A stretch of DNA of 64,000 nucleotides from Roseburia hominis. GTDB lineage: Bacteria; Bacillota; Clostridia; Lachnospirales; Lachnospiraceae. Where the stretch lies: NCBI GenBank assembly GCA_040702975.1, contig CP159990.1, positions 3,720,001-3,784,000 of the forward strand, in the 5' to 3' direction. Shown piece after piece: positions 52,778 through 61,065 of the stretch (within the stretch, counting starts at the first letter, position 1; each line of letters begins with the position of its first letter). A model generated the notes under the pieces. It did not search any database and was not told where the DNA came from. It saw only the letters and a program-made list of their open reading frames with translations. The translations under genes and the position numbers were made by a program.

Positions 52778-53065
52778 ATGAAAACATTGAATGAATTTAT
52801 AAATCAGCAAATGGAGAACCCTGAATTTAAAAAAGAATACGAAGCGTTACAACCTGAAATGGATGTAATCAGAGCAATTGTAGATGCCAGGGTTTCTCAA
52901 AATTTGACGCAGAAAGAACTGGCAGAAAGAACTGGGATAAATCAGGCGGATATCAGCAAATTGGAAAACGGAACAAGAAATCCTTCTTTAAACTTATTGA
53001 AACGGTTAGCAGAAGGAATGGGAATGGTTTTGAAAATTGAATTTGTACCTAAGGCAAAACTATAA
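52778..53065 (+). CDS. XRE-family antitoxin (HigA-like)
   Basis: A 95-residue protein after GGAAGGAG. The N-terminal helix is acidic (FINQQMENPEFKKEYEALQP), followed by a Cro/C1 helix-turn-helix: VSQNLTQKELAERTGINQAD, then ISKLENGTRNPSLNLLKRLA. It should neutralise the upstream toxin and repress the operon. Toxin and antitoxin form a small cassette of about 640 bp, with no integrase. Confidence 0.9.
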   Translation: MKTLNEFINQQMENPEFKKEYEALQPEMDVIRAIVDARVSQNLTQKELAERTGINQADISKLENGTRNPSLNLLKRLAEGMGMVLKIEFVPKAKL

Positions 53066-53144
53066 TAGTTGTACAAATCTTGTACAACTATCAGCAGAGG
53101 TGGCACAATCCCACTTTCTATGCGGTTTGTGAGAATCCGCAGAA

Positions 53145-53239
53145 GTTCGATTCCGGTCTGCGACATTTGGCTTAAGCGCTTCAAACCCTTGTAAATAGAA
53201 GGGCTTGAGGCACTTTTTATTTTGTTTAAAAAGTTGTAC
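53145..53239 (+). repeat. Right direct repeat: tRNA-Leu 3' tail plus terminator
   Basis: It copies the last 21 bases of tRNA-Leu (with G to A in the acceptor stem) and the terminator hairpin. Upstream, 53090-53144 looks like a decayed tRNA body (AGCAGAGGTGGCACAATCC). Together with the left copy it brackets the toxin-antitoxin cassette. Confidence 0.8.
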
Positions 53240-53362
53240 AGCCTTGAACACCTTTGAACATCCAGTCTTTTCACTATAACCTTTACTACTCTCCCACCTT
53301 AAAACAAGCCTATAACAAAATCTCCGGAAACTCAACCTTTCCATCTATGCCAGGCAACTAAA

Positions 53363-53406
53363 AAAGCTACCATGCCGAATCTCACAAAAACCGGCATGAT
53401 AGCTTT
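53363..53406 (-). terminator. Terminator of the small acidic protein gene
   Basis: AAAGCTACCATGCCG (53363-53377) pairs with CGGCATGATAGCTTT (53392-53406), with one G-U on the minus strand, and a T-run follows on that strand. Confidence 0.75.
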
Positions 53407-53421
53407 CATCTATTCTTTTAT

Positions 53422-53598
53422 TTACTCTCCTCCCGGGCCATCACGTCTTGGGACATCGTCCGGTTTTACATTCTTCGTATTCGTTGTATTTGACTGCTTT
53501 TCCCCTGTCACCGCATCGCATTTCGCCGAAAAACGTCCGGGATTCGTGCGTGCAGGAAATTTAGGTTCATGATCCGATTCATTTTTGTTGAAATTCAT
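53422..53598 (-). CDS. Small hydrophilic protein (58 residues)
   Basis: An ATG at 53598 with GGGAGG 11 bases upstream opens a 58-residue frame ending in RRDGPGGE; a terminator follows 16 bp after it. The product is rich in Asn, Lys, Thr, Pro and Gly and has no membrane helix or known motif (MNFNKNESDHEPKFPARTNP at the start). The ribosome site and terminator make it a likely real gene, but I do not recognise the family. Confidence 0.6.
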   Translation of the reverse strand: MNFNKNESDHEPKFPARTNPGRFSAKCDAVTGEKQSNTTNTKNVKPDDVPRRDGPGGE

Positions 53599-53664
53599 AT
53601 CCGTCTTCTACCTCCCTGTTTTCAGATAGTATCTACCTTTAACAGGAAAAATATTCATCTTTCA

Positions 53665-54750
53665 TCAAATAAATTTGTGCCAGGCGCTGACCAGAGCTTT
53701 AATCAGTTCATCAACACGTTCTCTCGTCTCCGGATTCAGTTGTTCGATCTGCCTGAGCATTAAACGGATATTTCTAAGACCTCCATCCTGAAGTTCTGTG
53801 AGTGTAGAGGCTCCTGTCACCTCCATCACGGAAAAGAAATCACTGATGAGTGCATTTCTCTCCTCTTCTTCCAAATTATGCAGCCAGTTATCCAATGTTT
53901 CATTAAACAGTGCCGCTCGTTTATTTAGTGCTTTCTTATATATGAAATCAGGGCCCAATACTTGCCATGTGAATCCGTCATGCTGCCTTACCCCAGTCTG
54001 AGAACTGGCTATATATCTGGGTTCCACCGCATGATCCAGAAGCATGCCGATAATCGAACCTTCCGGTATCAGCCTTTCCACACGAGACTTCATACGAAGA
54101 AAGCCTTCCTGCTCCAGAAAATTATCGGCAAATCCGGGGCCATCATTATCATACACCTTCAAAATCTTCTCCTGGACCTTTGTTTTACACATAGCCGCAG
54201 CATATACGGCAAGGTTCCCGCCTTTAGAATGTCCGCCAATCCTTAATTGCCCCCGGCTAAGTTCTCCGAAATGGTCCAGATAAATAACCGCAGCTTCTTC
54301 CGATAAAATGACTCCTTTACTAAGGTTGAAATCTTCTTTCCAGCCCACGATCGTGTCATCGGTTCCTCTGTATGCAATGTAAGAAGTGCCATCAGAGAGA
54401 CAAATCTCCAATGCTGCAAATTGCAGTTCTTTCTCCTCATCAATGCGATTCACAAAATTTTTGACGACCGCATCCCTATAACGCACTGTCTTAGCCATCT
54501 CTTTTATGATCTCCGGAGCTCTGCGGAGAAATGACCTGTCTTTTTTCAACTCTTCCGGACTATATTTTTGAAAAAATATGTCTGACAGTTCCTCTATCGG
54601 TATACCTTCTTCTCCCTCGCCTGGAGCAATCCCATCTAAATTAACATAAGATAACTGTGACAAAATCAAGTTATCGACATTATTAAACGGAGACTGCGCA
54701 AAAGTCAAATCGCCTCTCCATCTGAGATAGTCAATGATATTTCCCACCAC
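53665..54750 (-). CDS. DUF2974 (Mbeg1-like) alpha/beta hydrolase
   Basis: A 361-residue protein of the DUF2974 family. It has the nucleophile elbow GGHSKGGNLAVYAA (Ser near residue 174) after YIAYRGTDDTIVGWKEDFNL, as in class 3 lipase-like folds. The rest is helical. No signal peptide is seen. The substrate is unknown; many Firmicutes have one or more copies. GGAGGCAGAAGT precedes the ATG. It is monocistronic. Confidence 0.88.
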   Translation of the reverse strand: MVGNIIDYLRWRGDLTFAQSPFNNVDNLILSQLSYVNLDGIAPGEGEEGIPIEELSDIFFQKYSPEELKKDRSFLRRAPEIIKEMAKTVRYRDAVVKNFVNRIDEEKELQFAALEICLSDGTSYIAYRGTDDTIVGWKEDFNLSKGVILSEEAAVIYLDHFGELSRGQLRIGGHSKGGNLAVYAAAMCKTKVQEKILKVYDNDGPGFADNFLEQEGFLRMKSRVERLIPEGSIIGMLLDHAVEPRYIASSQTGVRQHDGFTWQVLGPDFIYKKALNKRAALFNETLDNWLHNLEEEERNALISDFFSVMEVTGASTLTELQDGGLRNIRLMLRQIEQLNPETRERVDELIKALVSAWHKFI

Positions 54751-54776
54751 TTCTGCCTCCTTTTTGAAATCTTTTA

Positions 54777-54796
54777 GTTAACAGCCGAATGCTCTA
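54777..54796 (-). pseudogene. tRNA-Asn fragment
   Basis: The 20 bases are identical to the part of tRNA-Asn(GTT) at 62643-62662 that spans the D-stem end and anticodon arm. No further tRNA sequence surrounds it. It may be a relic of an integration or a recombination. Confidence 0.6.
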
Positions 54797-55150
54797 TCTT
54801 AACAGGTACTCTTAGGGATACTGTGCAAAGAGAATAAAATAGCTCAAAACAGAGTTTACACAATTCCACTACATAACTCTAATTTTTACTAACAAGTTGC
54901 TTCAAATATACAATTACGTGACTGCTCTGTCAAGCACAATCTTCTTCCTGTTCACGTGCACGGCCTTGTGGGCTTGCCGGCACTCTTCGACAATAGAAAA
55001 AGCTTCAAATGCATGTGCATGCGGCACATTTTTCCCTTTTTTTAAGTTCCTTCTGCACAATGACTTTTTCTCTCAACTTGATAAGCTAATATTAAGGGAA
55101 TATTCCAAAAACACAAATAACAAAGAGAAAAAGAAGGAGGGAATTTTCTT
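54797..55150. other. Intergenic region before the MFS gene
   Basis: The stretch holds an inverted repeat GGAATATTCC (55097-55106) near the MFS start. A short minus-strand open frame (about 54917-55075) has no start codon and matches nothing I know. No gene is called. Confidence 0.35.
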
Positions 55151-56452
55151 ATGTCAACCGCAAACACAGACAAAATGTCAAAACTCTCACCAAAACAGTG
55201 GCTTCTAATCATCGGTGTCGCCTGTAGTTTTGCCGGCACGGTAGGTATCGGATACTTCTTTACCTACTATTATCAATTGGGCCTGGAAGCCTTTGGTTTC
55301 AATGATTCCCAATTAGGCGCGATCATCAGTATCTTCAGCTCCTGTGCAGTAGTCTGCTATCTGATCGGCGGTCCGTTGGCCGACAAAGTACCTTCACACC
55401 TGCTGATCCATATCAGTAATCTGGGCTGTTCTGTTCTCGGCATCGCCGTTTGTATGATTCCTGATTACAGCACTATGAGAATGATTTATCTCGGTCTTGG
55501 TATCGTAGGCGTTTTATTTACCGCTGGTTCCTGGATGAAAGTTCTGGTCCGCATCGGTACAAGGGAACAGGAAGGCCGTGTATTCGGCTATTACTATATG
55601 TTGATCGGTGCCGTTTCTATTTCTACCGGTTTGATCTCCTCTGCAGTAATCGCAGCTACCACGGCTGTGACCGGGCTCCGGGTTATGATGGCTCTCTACA
55701 TCGTAATGTGTATTGCTTCCAGCCTGATCCTGCACTTCGGTGACAAGGAAAACCGTAAGACCATAGGCGACAAGGCCAACACTTTCAATATCAAGATGAT
55801 TCCGAAAGTCATCAGCAATCCCATGATGATCTGTCTGCTCATTACCGGCATGGGTCTCACCATGTGTACCGAGGCCACTTCCTACGTTCAGCCTTTGATG
55901 AGCACCTATTTCCTGGTACCGACTGCCGTGATTGCCTTTATCGTCACATTCTGTAACCAGGGCATGCGTGTAATCTGTGCACCGCTGGCTGGCCGCCTTA
56001 CAGATAAATTACACACTGCCACCATCTCTGTACAAGTCGCGTACCTTTGCTTCATCGGTGGACTATTATTACTTTTCTTCTCACCGTGGGGACCGTCCAC
56101 CGCATTTATCGTAGTCATCGTGATTGTCCTGCTGCGTGCTGCCTTTGGTATTGCCCAGCCTTCCCGGAACTCTATGATCTCCGAGAGTCGTATTCCCAGA
56201 GTGACACGTGGTACCGCAGTAGGTATTTTCTCAGCCGTCATGACGATACCGGATACCTTCATGTACATACTTGGCGCCAAGATCCTTGAAAAAGGCGGTT
56301 CCACCGTAGGAGCCTACAAAAACCTGATCATCATGTTCATCGGTGCAGCCTTAGCTATGAATGTATTCCTCTGGATCTTCATGGCACTGCTGAAGAAACA
56401 AAAGGCCAAAGAAGCCGTTGAGGGCGTCAACCCCGATCTGGAGACAATGTAG
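55151..56452 (+). CDS. MFS transporter
   Basis: A 433-residue permease with about twelve helices, after GAAGGAGGGAATTTTCTT. LIGGPLADKVPSHLLIHISN is the loop-2 motif, and GRVFGYYYMLIGAVSISTGL lies in the fifth helix. The C-terminal half ends with a basic tail. It resembles the glycerol-3-phosphate/sugar-acid MFS branch. It is transcribed convergently with the TSUP gene of the Grd-like region, but its relation to that system is uncertain. Confidence 0.9.
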   Translation: MSTANTDKMSKLSPKQWLLIIGVACSFAGTVGIGYFFTYYYQLGLEAFGFNDSQLGAIISIFSSCAVVCYLIGGPLADKVPSHLLIHISNLGCSVLGIAVCMIPDYSTMRMIYLGLGIVGVLFTAGSWMKVLVRIGTREQEGRVFGYYYMLIGAVSISTGLISSAVIAATTAVTGLRVMMALYIVMCIASSLILHFGDKENRKTIGDKANTFNIKMIPKVISNPMMICLLITGMGLTMCTEATSYVQPLMSTYFLVPTAVIAFIVTFCNQGMRVICAPLAGRLTDKLHTATISVQVAYLCFIGGLLLLFFSPWGPSTAFIVVIVIVLLRAAFGIAQPSRNSMISESRIPRVTRGTAVGIFSAVMTIPDTFMYILGAKILEKGGSTVGAYKNLIIMFIGAALAMNVFLWIFMALLKKQKAKEAVEGVNPDLETM

Positions 56453-56528
56453 ACCATAATACTTCCTCTATGGATATGAAAAAATGGAGTCGATCTGACT
56501 TCATTTTTTCATATCTTCTCACAACTTC

Positions 56529-57341
56529 TTACGGGATGCCCTTTGGATATAGATAATGAAACACATTGTAGACACTGATGGCAATAATAATCAATATCAA
56601 TATCATGAACAATTTATCTATAATCTTATTTTCAATCTTCGCGTTAATCTTACTGCCCACAATTCCCCCTAATACCCCACATAAAATCATAAGCCCAAGA
56701 ATTTCCTTTCTGAACTCCGGAACACTTTTCCCAAGCAATGTACTTCCAAGACTGGCTATCTGTGAGAACATGATAATATATAAGGAGTATATAGCCGCCT
56801 GTTTTGTTTCCAATGAAAAAAAATAAAACAAGACAATCAGATTGATGGGCCCTCCACCAATTCCCAGAAATGAAGACATCATTCCTAAAAGAATCCCTAT
56901 GACAAATGTAATGATTCGATTATCGATATGCTTTGTTCGAATCCATTGCTTAAATACCGTATAGACAAAAGTCGCAAACGTGATGACCGCCAACACTCCC
57001 GCCTGCACCGCTCCTATTTTATTTACGGATGAAAAACATCCTGACAGAACCTGAAATGCGGACTTTCCCGCTATTCCGCCTATTACGCTCCCTGTCGCCA
57101 ATACAGTAGCAAAACGCTTGTTAAACGCTGTTTTCTCTTCCCTTTTAAAGTTCTTGTACATGGACATGGCCGACATGGAAAGTACTGTACAGCCTGACAG
57201 AAAAGAAACCGTATCAACAGCCATGATACCCGTTGCATCCAAAACTGGTTTTATAATGACTCCCCCGCCAATTCCACAAATGGAACCGATCACGGAGGAA
57301 AAGAAACAGACCGCAGTGATAATGACATATATGTAAACCAT
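56529..57341 (-). CDS. TSUP (TauE/SafE) family transporter
   Basis: The start at 57341 follows GAGGAATTGTC, giving 270 residues with about eight membrane helices. The two repeats carry GSICGIGGGVIIKPVLD and GMMSSFLGIGGGPINLIVLF. Members move sulfite, sulfonates or organic acids. The last codons (YPKGIP and stop) come from a sequence shared with the palindromic repeats of this window. It is divergent from the GntR gene, so it is likely controlled by it. Confidence 0.88.
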   Translation of the reverse strand: MVYIYVIITAVCFFSSVIGSICGIGGGVIIKPVLDATGIMAVDTVSFLSGCTVLSMSAMSMYKNFKREEKTAFNKRFATVLATGSVIGGIAGKSAFQVLSGCFSSVNKIGAVQAGVLAVITFATFVYTVFKQWIRTKHIDNRIITFVIGILLGMMSSFLGIGGGPINLIVLFYFFSLETKQAAIYSLYIIMFSQIASLGSTLLGKSVPEFRKEILGLMILCGVLGGIVGSKINAKIENKIIDKLFMILILIIIAISVYNVFHYLYPKGIP

Positions 57342-57459
57342 GACAATTCCTCGCATTTCTCATTAATTTTCTCCTGAAAAGGATTTGTTTTTCCGAAAGA
57401 ATCTCTTGAATTTGTCAATATGCCATGCTATCATTACATATGAAATCAGGAGGAAAGAC

Positions 57460-58257
57460 ATGGATATACCCATTAAGCTCAATCATACCAGTCCAACCCC
57501 GTTATACTACCAATTACGCCAGCAGATTCGTAACTACATACTGGACGAGACCTGGCCGTATGGCACAGAGATTCCATCTGAGCTAAAGCTGTCCAAAGAA
57601 CTAAAGCTCAGCCGGGCAACGATAAAACAGGCATATGATGGATTGGTAAACGAAGGACTAATTACAAGAAAACAAGGCAAAGGGACTTTTGTAAGCTACC
57701 GCCAATCTGAATTTGATATTATACAAGAACCTAACTTCTATCAACGTATGGATACATTAGGTGCAAAACAGAACTCCAAAATAATTGAGAGCGGTTATAT
57801 TCCCGCAGACCCTTACATTGCCTCAAAACTTAATATCGCACAGGGAACAGAAATCTGCTATTTTAAGAGAGTCCGTTATATTGATAACATTCCGAGCATT
57901 ATCCAAACAGTGTATATACGGAAAGACTATTCCGCCAATTTAATCGAAAAGGATTTGGCGTCTATTTCCTTTCATCGCTATTTGGAAGAGAATGCAAACA
58001 TCTCTCTCAACTGTTTTGATATGAAGATCAATGCCATCACCCTGGATGCACATGAACGAGACTTATTAGAGTCTAAACGCAGTATCCCAGGTTTTCGTTT
58101 TCACACGGTTTACTGGTATAATGATATTCCCATCGTTTACAATGAACGGGTATTCCGCGGTGACAATCTGCATCTTGCGCTTCATTTCAATTTTACACGC
58201 GATAATTCTTCTATCCCTAAGATCAATTCTTTCGGTGTCTGTAAAGATGAAACATAA
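57460..58257 (+). CDS. GntR/HutC-family regulator with UTRA domain
   Basis: The start at 57460 follows AGGAGGAAAGAC; the product is 265 residues. The N-terminal winged helix is IPSELKLSKELKLSRATIKQ, then GLVNEGLITRKQGKGTFVSY. The UTRA effector domain spans about 95-245 (RVRYIDNIPSIIQTVYIRKD). It is transcribed away from the TSUP gene and sits next to the DASS and Grd-like operon, so it probably senses the substrate or a product of that pathway. Confidence 0.92.
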   Translation: MDIPIKLNHTSPTPLYYQLRQQIRNYILDETWPYGTEIPSELKLSKELKLSRATIKQAYDGLVNEGLITRKQGKGTFVSYRQSEFDIIQEPNFYQRMDTLGAKQNSKIIESGYIPADPYIASKLNIAQGTEICYFKRVRYIDNIPSIIQTVYIRKDYSANLIEKDLASISFHRYLEENANISLNCFDMKINAITLDAHERDLLESKRSIPGFRFHTVYWYNDIPIVYNERVFRGDNLHLALHFNFTRDNSSIPKINSFGVCKDET

Positions 58258-58264
58258 AATTGTT

Positions 58265-58295
58265 CTGCCCAAGAGGTGTCAGTCCCCTTGGGCAG
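58265..58295. terminator. Terminator between the GntR and DASS genes
   Basis: CTGCCCAAG (58265-58273) pairs with CTTGGGCAG (58287-58295), followed by TGTTTT; the two genes converge here. Confidence 0.8.
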
Positions 58296-58311
58296 TGTTT
58301 TAAAATGAGGG

Positions 58312-59718
58312 TTAACTATACATTGGCAGTTTGATGCAGACCAATGCACACAAAATGGCAAGCACTACCGCAATTACATTTACTAAAGCACCCTTCTTCA
58401 GCATATATGAGGGTTCTACACCTGCGTCAACAGGAATAGCCCTTGTGGCACTCGGGAGCAAATAGGCAAGGTTTCCTCCCACGGCTGCCATATACAGATA
58501 AGGAATGGGATTTTGATTCAATGCAGTCATAACGCTGACAACCAGCGGGCAAGCGATTGCACATGCAGAGTTATTGCTCGATATATTGGCAAGTACCGAA
58601 GCCATAACAATGAAAATCACGCACAGTAGTGCAGCATTGGTAATACCGGAATTTGCGACAAAATCTGCGACCATGTTGGATGCTCCAGAGGTTGTGATCA
58701 CTTTCCCAAGTGCAAGACCACCTGCCAATGTATAGAACAGCCCCCAGGAAATCTTAGGTTGGGCATATTTCCAGGTGATCAGCTTTCCATTGCATTCCCC
58801 CGGCACACAAAACGCAATAATGGCAAATACAATAAATACATAGGAAGATCCGAGAGAAGGAATCAAGCCCATCCAAAGCTGTCTGGTAAAGGCCATGACA
58901 ACCGGTATTACAAAAAGAGTAAGGCTGATTGCCTCTGAACGGTTCATTTTACCGAGCTTATTATATTCGGCAACAAAATATTCTTTCGCGCCCGGAAGCA
59001 TTTTCGTCTCCGATTTCATGGTGAGCATATAGAGGACATTACCAATCGTAATCACGATCAAGATTGGAATCATCAGTTTAACCCACGTCGTATACATATA
59101 CTCCATTCCGGTCAGTTCCTCAATATAACCAATAACGACCAGATTCATACCCCCTCCCAGAGGAGAACCAAAGCCTCCGATTCCGGATCCCCAGGCAATG
59201 GCAAGCAGGATATTTGCCGCACTCAAATGTTCTCCTGGATTTTCTTTTTTTACAGCCTTCAGCATGGCAAGCGCGATGGGAGTCAGCGTTGCGCCTACTA
59301 CAACATTAGGCAGGAAAATGCTCATCACTGTGGAAGCAATAAACCAAACCGCCAACTGCGATTTTATAGATGGCCCCACCAAAGATAACGCTCTCAAGGC
59401 AATTCTGCGGTTCAGTCCGGTTGTCTCCCAAGTCAGAGTTAAAATATTTGCCCCCAAAAGAAGCACTACCAGATCAGAGAAATACTGGGGAATAATATCG
59501 CCTACTGCAACAATCCCAAACACCGCGCAAATAAGGATTGGAAGCAGTGAAGTCACGGCCACCCCTACGGGAAGGGTAATCCACCATGCCGCCATCCAAA
59601 GAAATAATCCCAATGCGCCGCGAACAGCATAGGGCATAACCGACTCTGGCACAAGCAATAGCACTAACAGAAATAATATAGGTCCAGATAACAATTTCAT
59701 GACAGTTGATTTGTTCAT
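58312..59718 (-). CDS. DASS (SLC13/CitT) family anion symporter
   Basis: A 468-residue permease with about twelve helices; AAAGGAATGAGAAAAT precedes the ATG. Signature parts are GIGGFGSPLGGGMNLVVIGY near the first Na+-type site and ANISSNNSACAIACPLVVSV in the second half (SNT-like motif). The family imports dicarboxylates, tricarboxylates, sulfate or related anions. It begins 20 bp after the selenoprotein stop and is the third gene of the Grd-like operon, so it likely imports the substrate reduced by that enzyme, which would then be an anion rather than betaine or sarcosine. Confidence 0.88.
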   Translation of the reverse strand: MNKSTVMKLLSGPILFLLVLLLVPESVMPYAVRGALGLFLWMAAWWITLPVGVAVTSLLPILICAVFGIVAVGDIIPQYFSDLVVLLLGANILTLTWETTGLNRRIALRALSLVGPSIKSQLAVWFIASTVMSIFLPNVVVGATLTPIALAMLKAVKKENPGEHLSAANILLAIAWGSGIGGFGSPLGGGMNLVVIGYIEELTGMEYMYTTWVKLMIPILIVITIGNVLYMLTMKSETKMLPGAKEYFVAEYNKLGKMNRSEAISLTLFVIPVVMAFTRQLWMGLIPSLGSSYVFIVFAIIAFCVPGECNGKLITWKYAQPKISWGLFYTLAGGLALGKVITTSGASNMVADFVANSGITNAALLCVIFIVMASVLANISSNNSACAIACPLVVSVMTALNQNPIPYLYMAAVGGNLAYLLPSATRAIPVDAGVEPSYMLKKGALVNVIAVVLAILCALVCIKLPMYS

Positions 59719-59738
59719 ATTTTCTCATTCCTTTCTTA

Positions 59739-61049
59739 TTATTGGATTACAATCTGTGTCTCTACAGGGGTTTGCAAAGCACGAAGTGCTTTACCTACAA
59801 TTTCCTCTCTCAATTTCTGCTCTGCTTCGTGGGATAAATCTGGAGCTCCGACCGGATGTGGGATAGCCACCGCCTTCACAATCCGTGTAGTTCCCACTGT
59901 CTCTGCAATCGGAAGAATGGTGCATATCTGCGCAGCAGGTATTCCCGCCCGTTCAATTTCTTTTGCTAACATTGCGCCGCAACGTGTACTTGTACCTCAT
60001 GTAGAAGTCAGGATTACAGCATCCACTTTATCCTCTTTCAGCAGCTCAGCAATCTCACTCCCAAACTTCATAGAATTTACCAGACTTGTCCCATTACCGG
60101 TAGTGGAATATATCTTTTCATATACGCTTTCTACTACACCTTTCTTTTCCAGATTACGCATAATATCCAGCGGCACGATAATATTAGGATTCTTATTTGC
60201 CAAGCTTGTGTCAAAACCACCATGTACGGAATAAAAATCATCCGGAGACAATTCATCCATCCCTGCAATATCCAATGTGAGAAACTTGCTCGCTCTTGCA
60301 GATTCCAGGTGCTGTGTATTGTTCTTATCTGTCAATCCCGCATCTGTCACGAGAGCGATCTTTGCCTTTTGCAGATTCGAAAGAGGCTTGGCCGGCCGAA
60401 CTGACTCGAACGCCGGCATCTGCATCTCTGTCACATACTTCTCTCCTTTCACTTTTGCAAGCAACATTTCGACAGCTCTCTGTGCACCTGTTTTTTCCAC
60501 AAAAACGTTGCGTTTAAATCCTTTGCAAAAATAGCGATCTTTCTCCGGATCTGGAAATTCTCTCCCATCCATCACTTTCATGAGCAATCTCGCCATATCC
60601 AAAACAGCTGCGCGCATTCCCACGGCAGAATTCTTTGTCTGCACAATATAGCAAGATTTGCGGTAAATCTCGACGCCAGGATTCTCTTGATACATTCCGG
60701 TAACAGCAGGTATATTCAGCTTCTCCTGAACACTTTTACATACTGCCCCGCAATTCGCCCCATACCGCCCGGCGTTAAATGCCGGACCTGCAAGAACCGC
60801 ATCTGCCTTATAATCTCGGATGATTCCTATGATCTCCTCAAGAGTCTGTTCAAGATTGTCCGACATAAAATTGTCCCCGCATATGATAGTGGCGACAATC
60901 ACATAATCGTCCCTCAGTACAGAAGCAAATGCCATGCCAGGTCCTACGACCCCTTCTTTTACGATCAATGGAATCTCTGCCTTTTCTTCACCTCCTATCT
61001 GTGCAAAAAACTGATTGATAAAATGTACAACTCTCCTTTTCTCCTTCAC
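59739..61049 (-). CDS. GrdB-like selenoprotein (amine reductase component B, Sec at UGA 59997-59999)
   Basis: One 436-residue frame interrupted only by TGA (59999-59997) at codon 351. The text around it is VILTST-U-GTSTRCGA, the Sec site of GrdB/GrdF/GrdH-type reductases, and the frame continues with family sequence (MLAKEIERAGIPAAQICTIL, AIPHPVG, ALRALQT) to a TAA at 59741-59739. Size and Sec position match GrdB (about 436 residues, Sec near 350). The Cys usual at Sec+3 is Ser here. The start is a GTG after GAGGTGATAAG, 16 bp after the GrdE-like gene. Component B takes up the amine and forms a Se-carboxymethyl intermediate with GrdA. The substrate is unknown. Confidence 0.92.
59955..59999 (-). 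promoter_or_regulatory. Bacterial SECIS element after the UGA
   Basis: Following the TGA, TTGC-GGC-GCAA forms a tight hairpin apex (59966-59976) flanked by ACA/TGT pairing, the size and position expected for a bSECIS that recruits SelB. Confidence 0.6.
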
Positions 61050-61065
61050 CTTATCACCTCTTTTC

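Noticed and set aside
53090..53166. A sixth tRNA gene after the toxin-antitoxin pair
   Set aside because: Only the 3' tail matches tRNA-Leu; the anticodon and D arms do not fold, so it is a repeat or decayed copy.
54917..55075. A short minus-strand frame with ECRQAHKAVHVNRKK
   Set aside because: No start codon, no ribosome site and no family I can name; treated as chance.
59739..59972. A separate 77-residue protein downstream of the GrdB-like gene
   Set aside because: It is in the same frame as the upstream gene and continues it exactly after a UGA in a known selenocysteine context, so it is the C-terminus of the selenoprotein.
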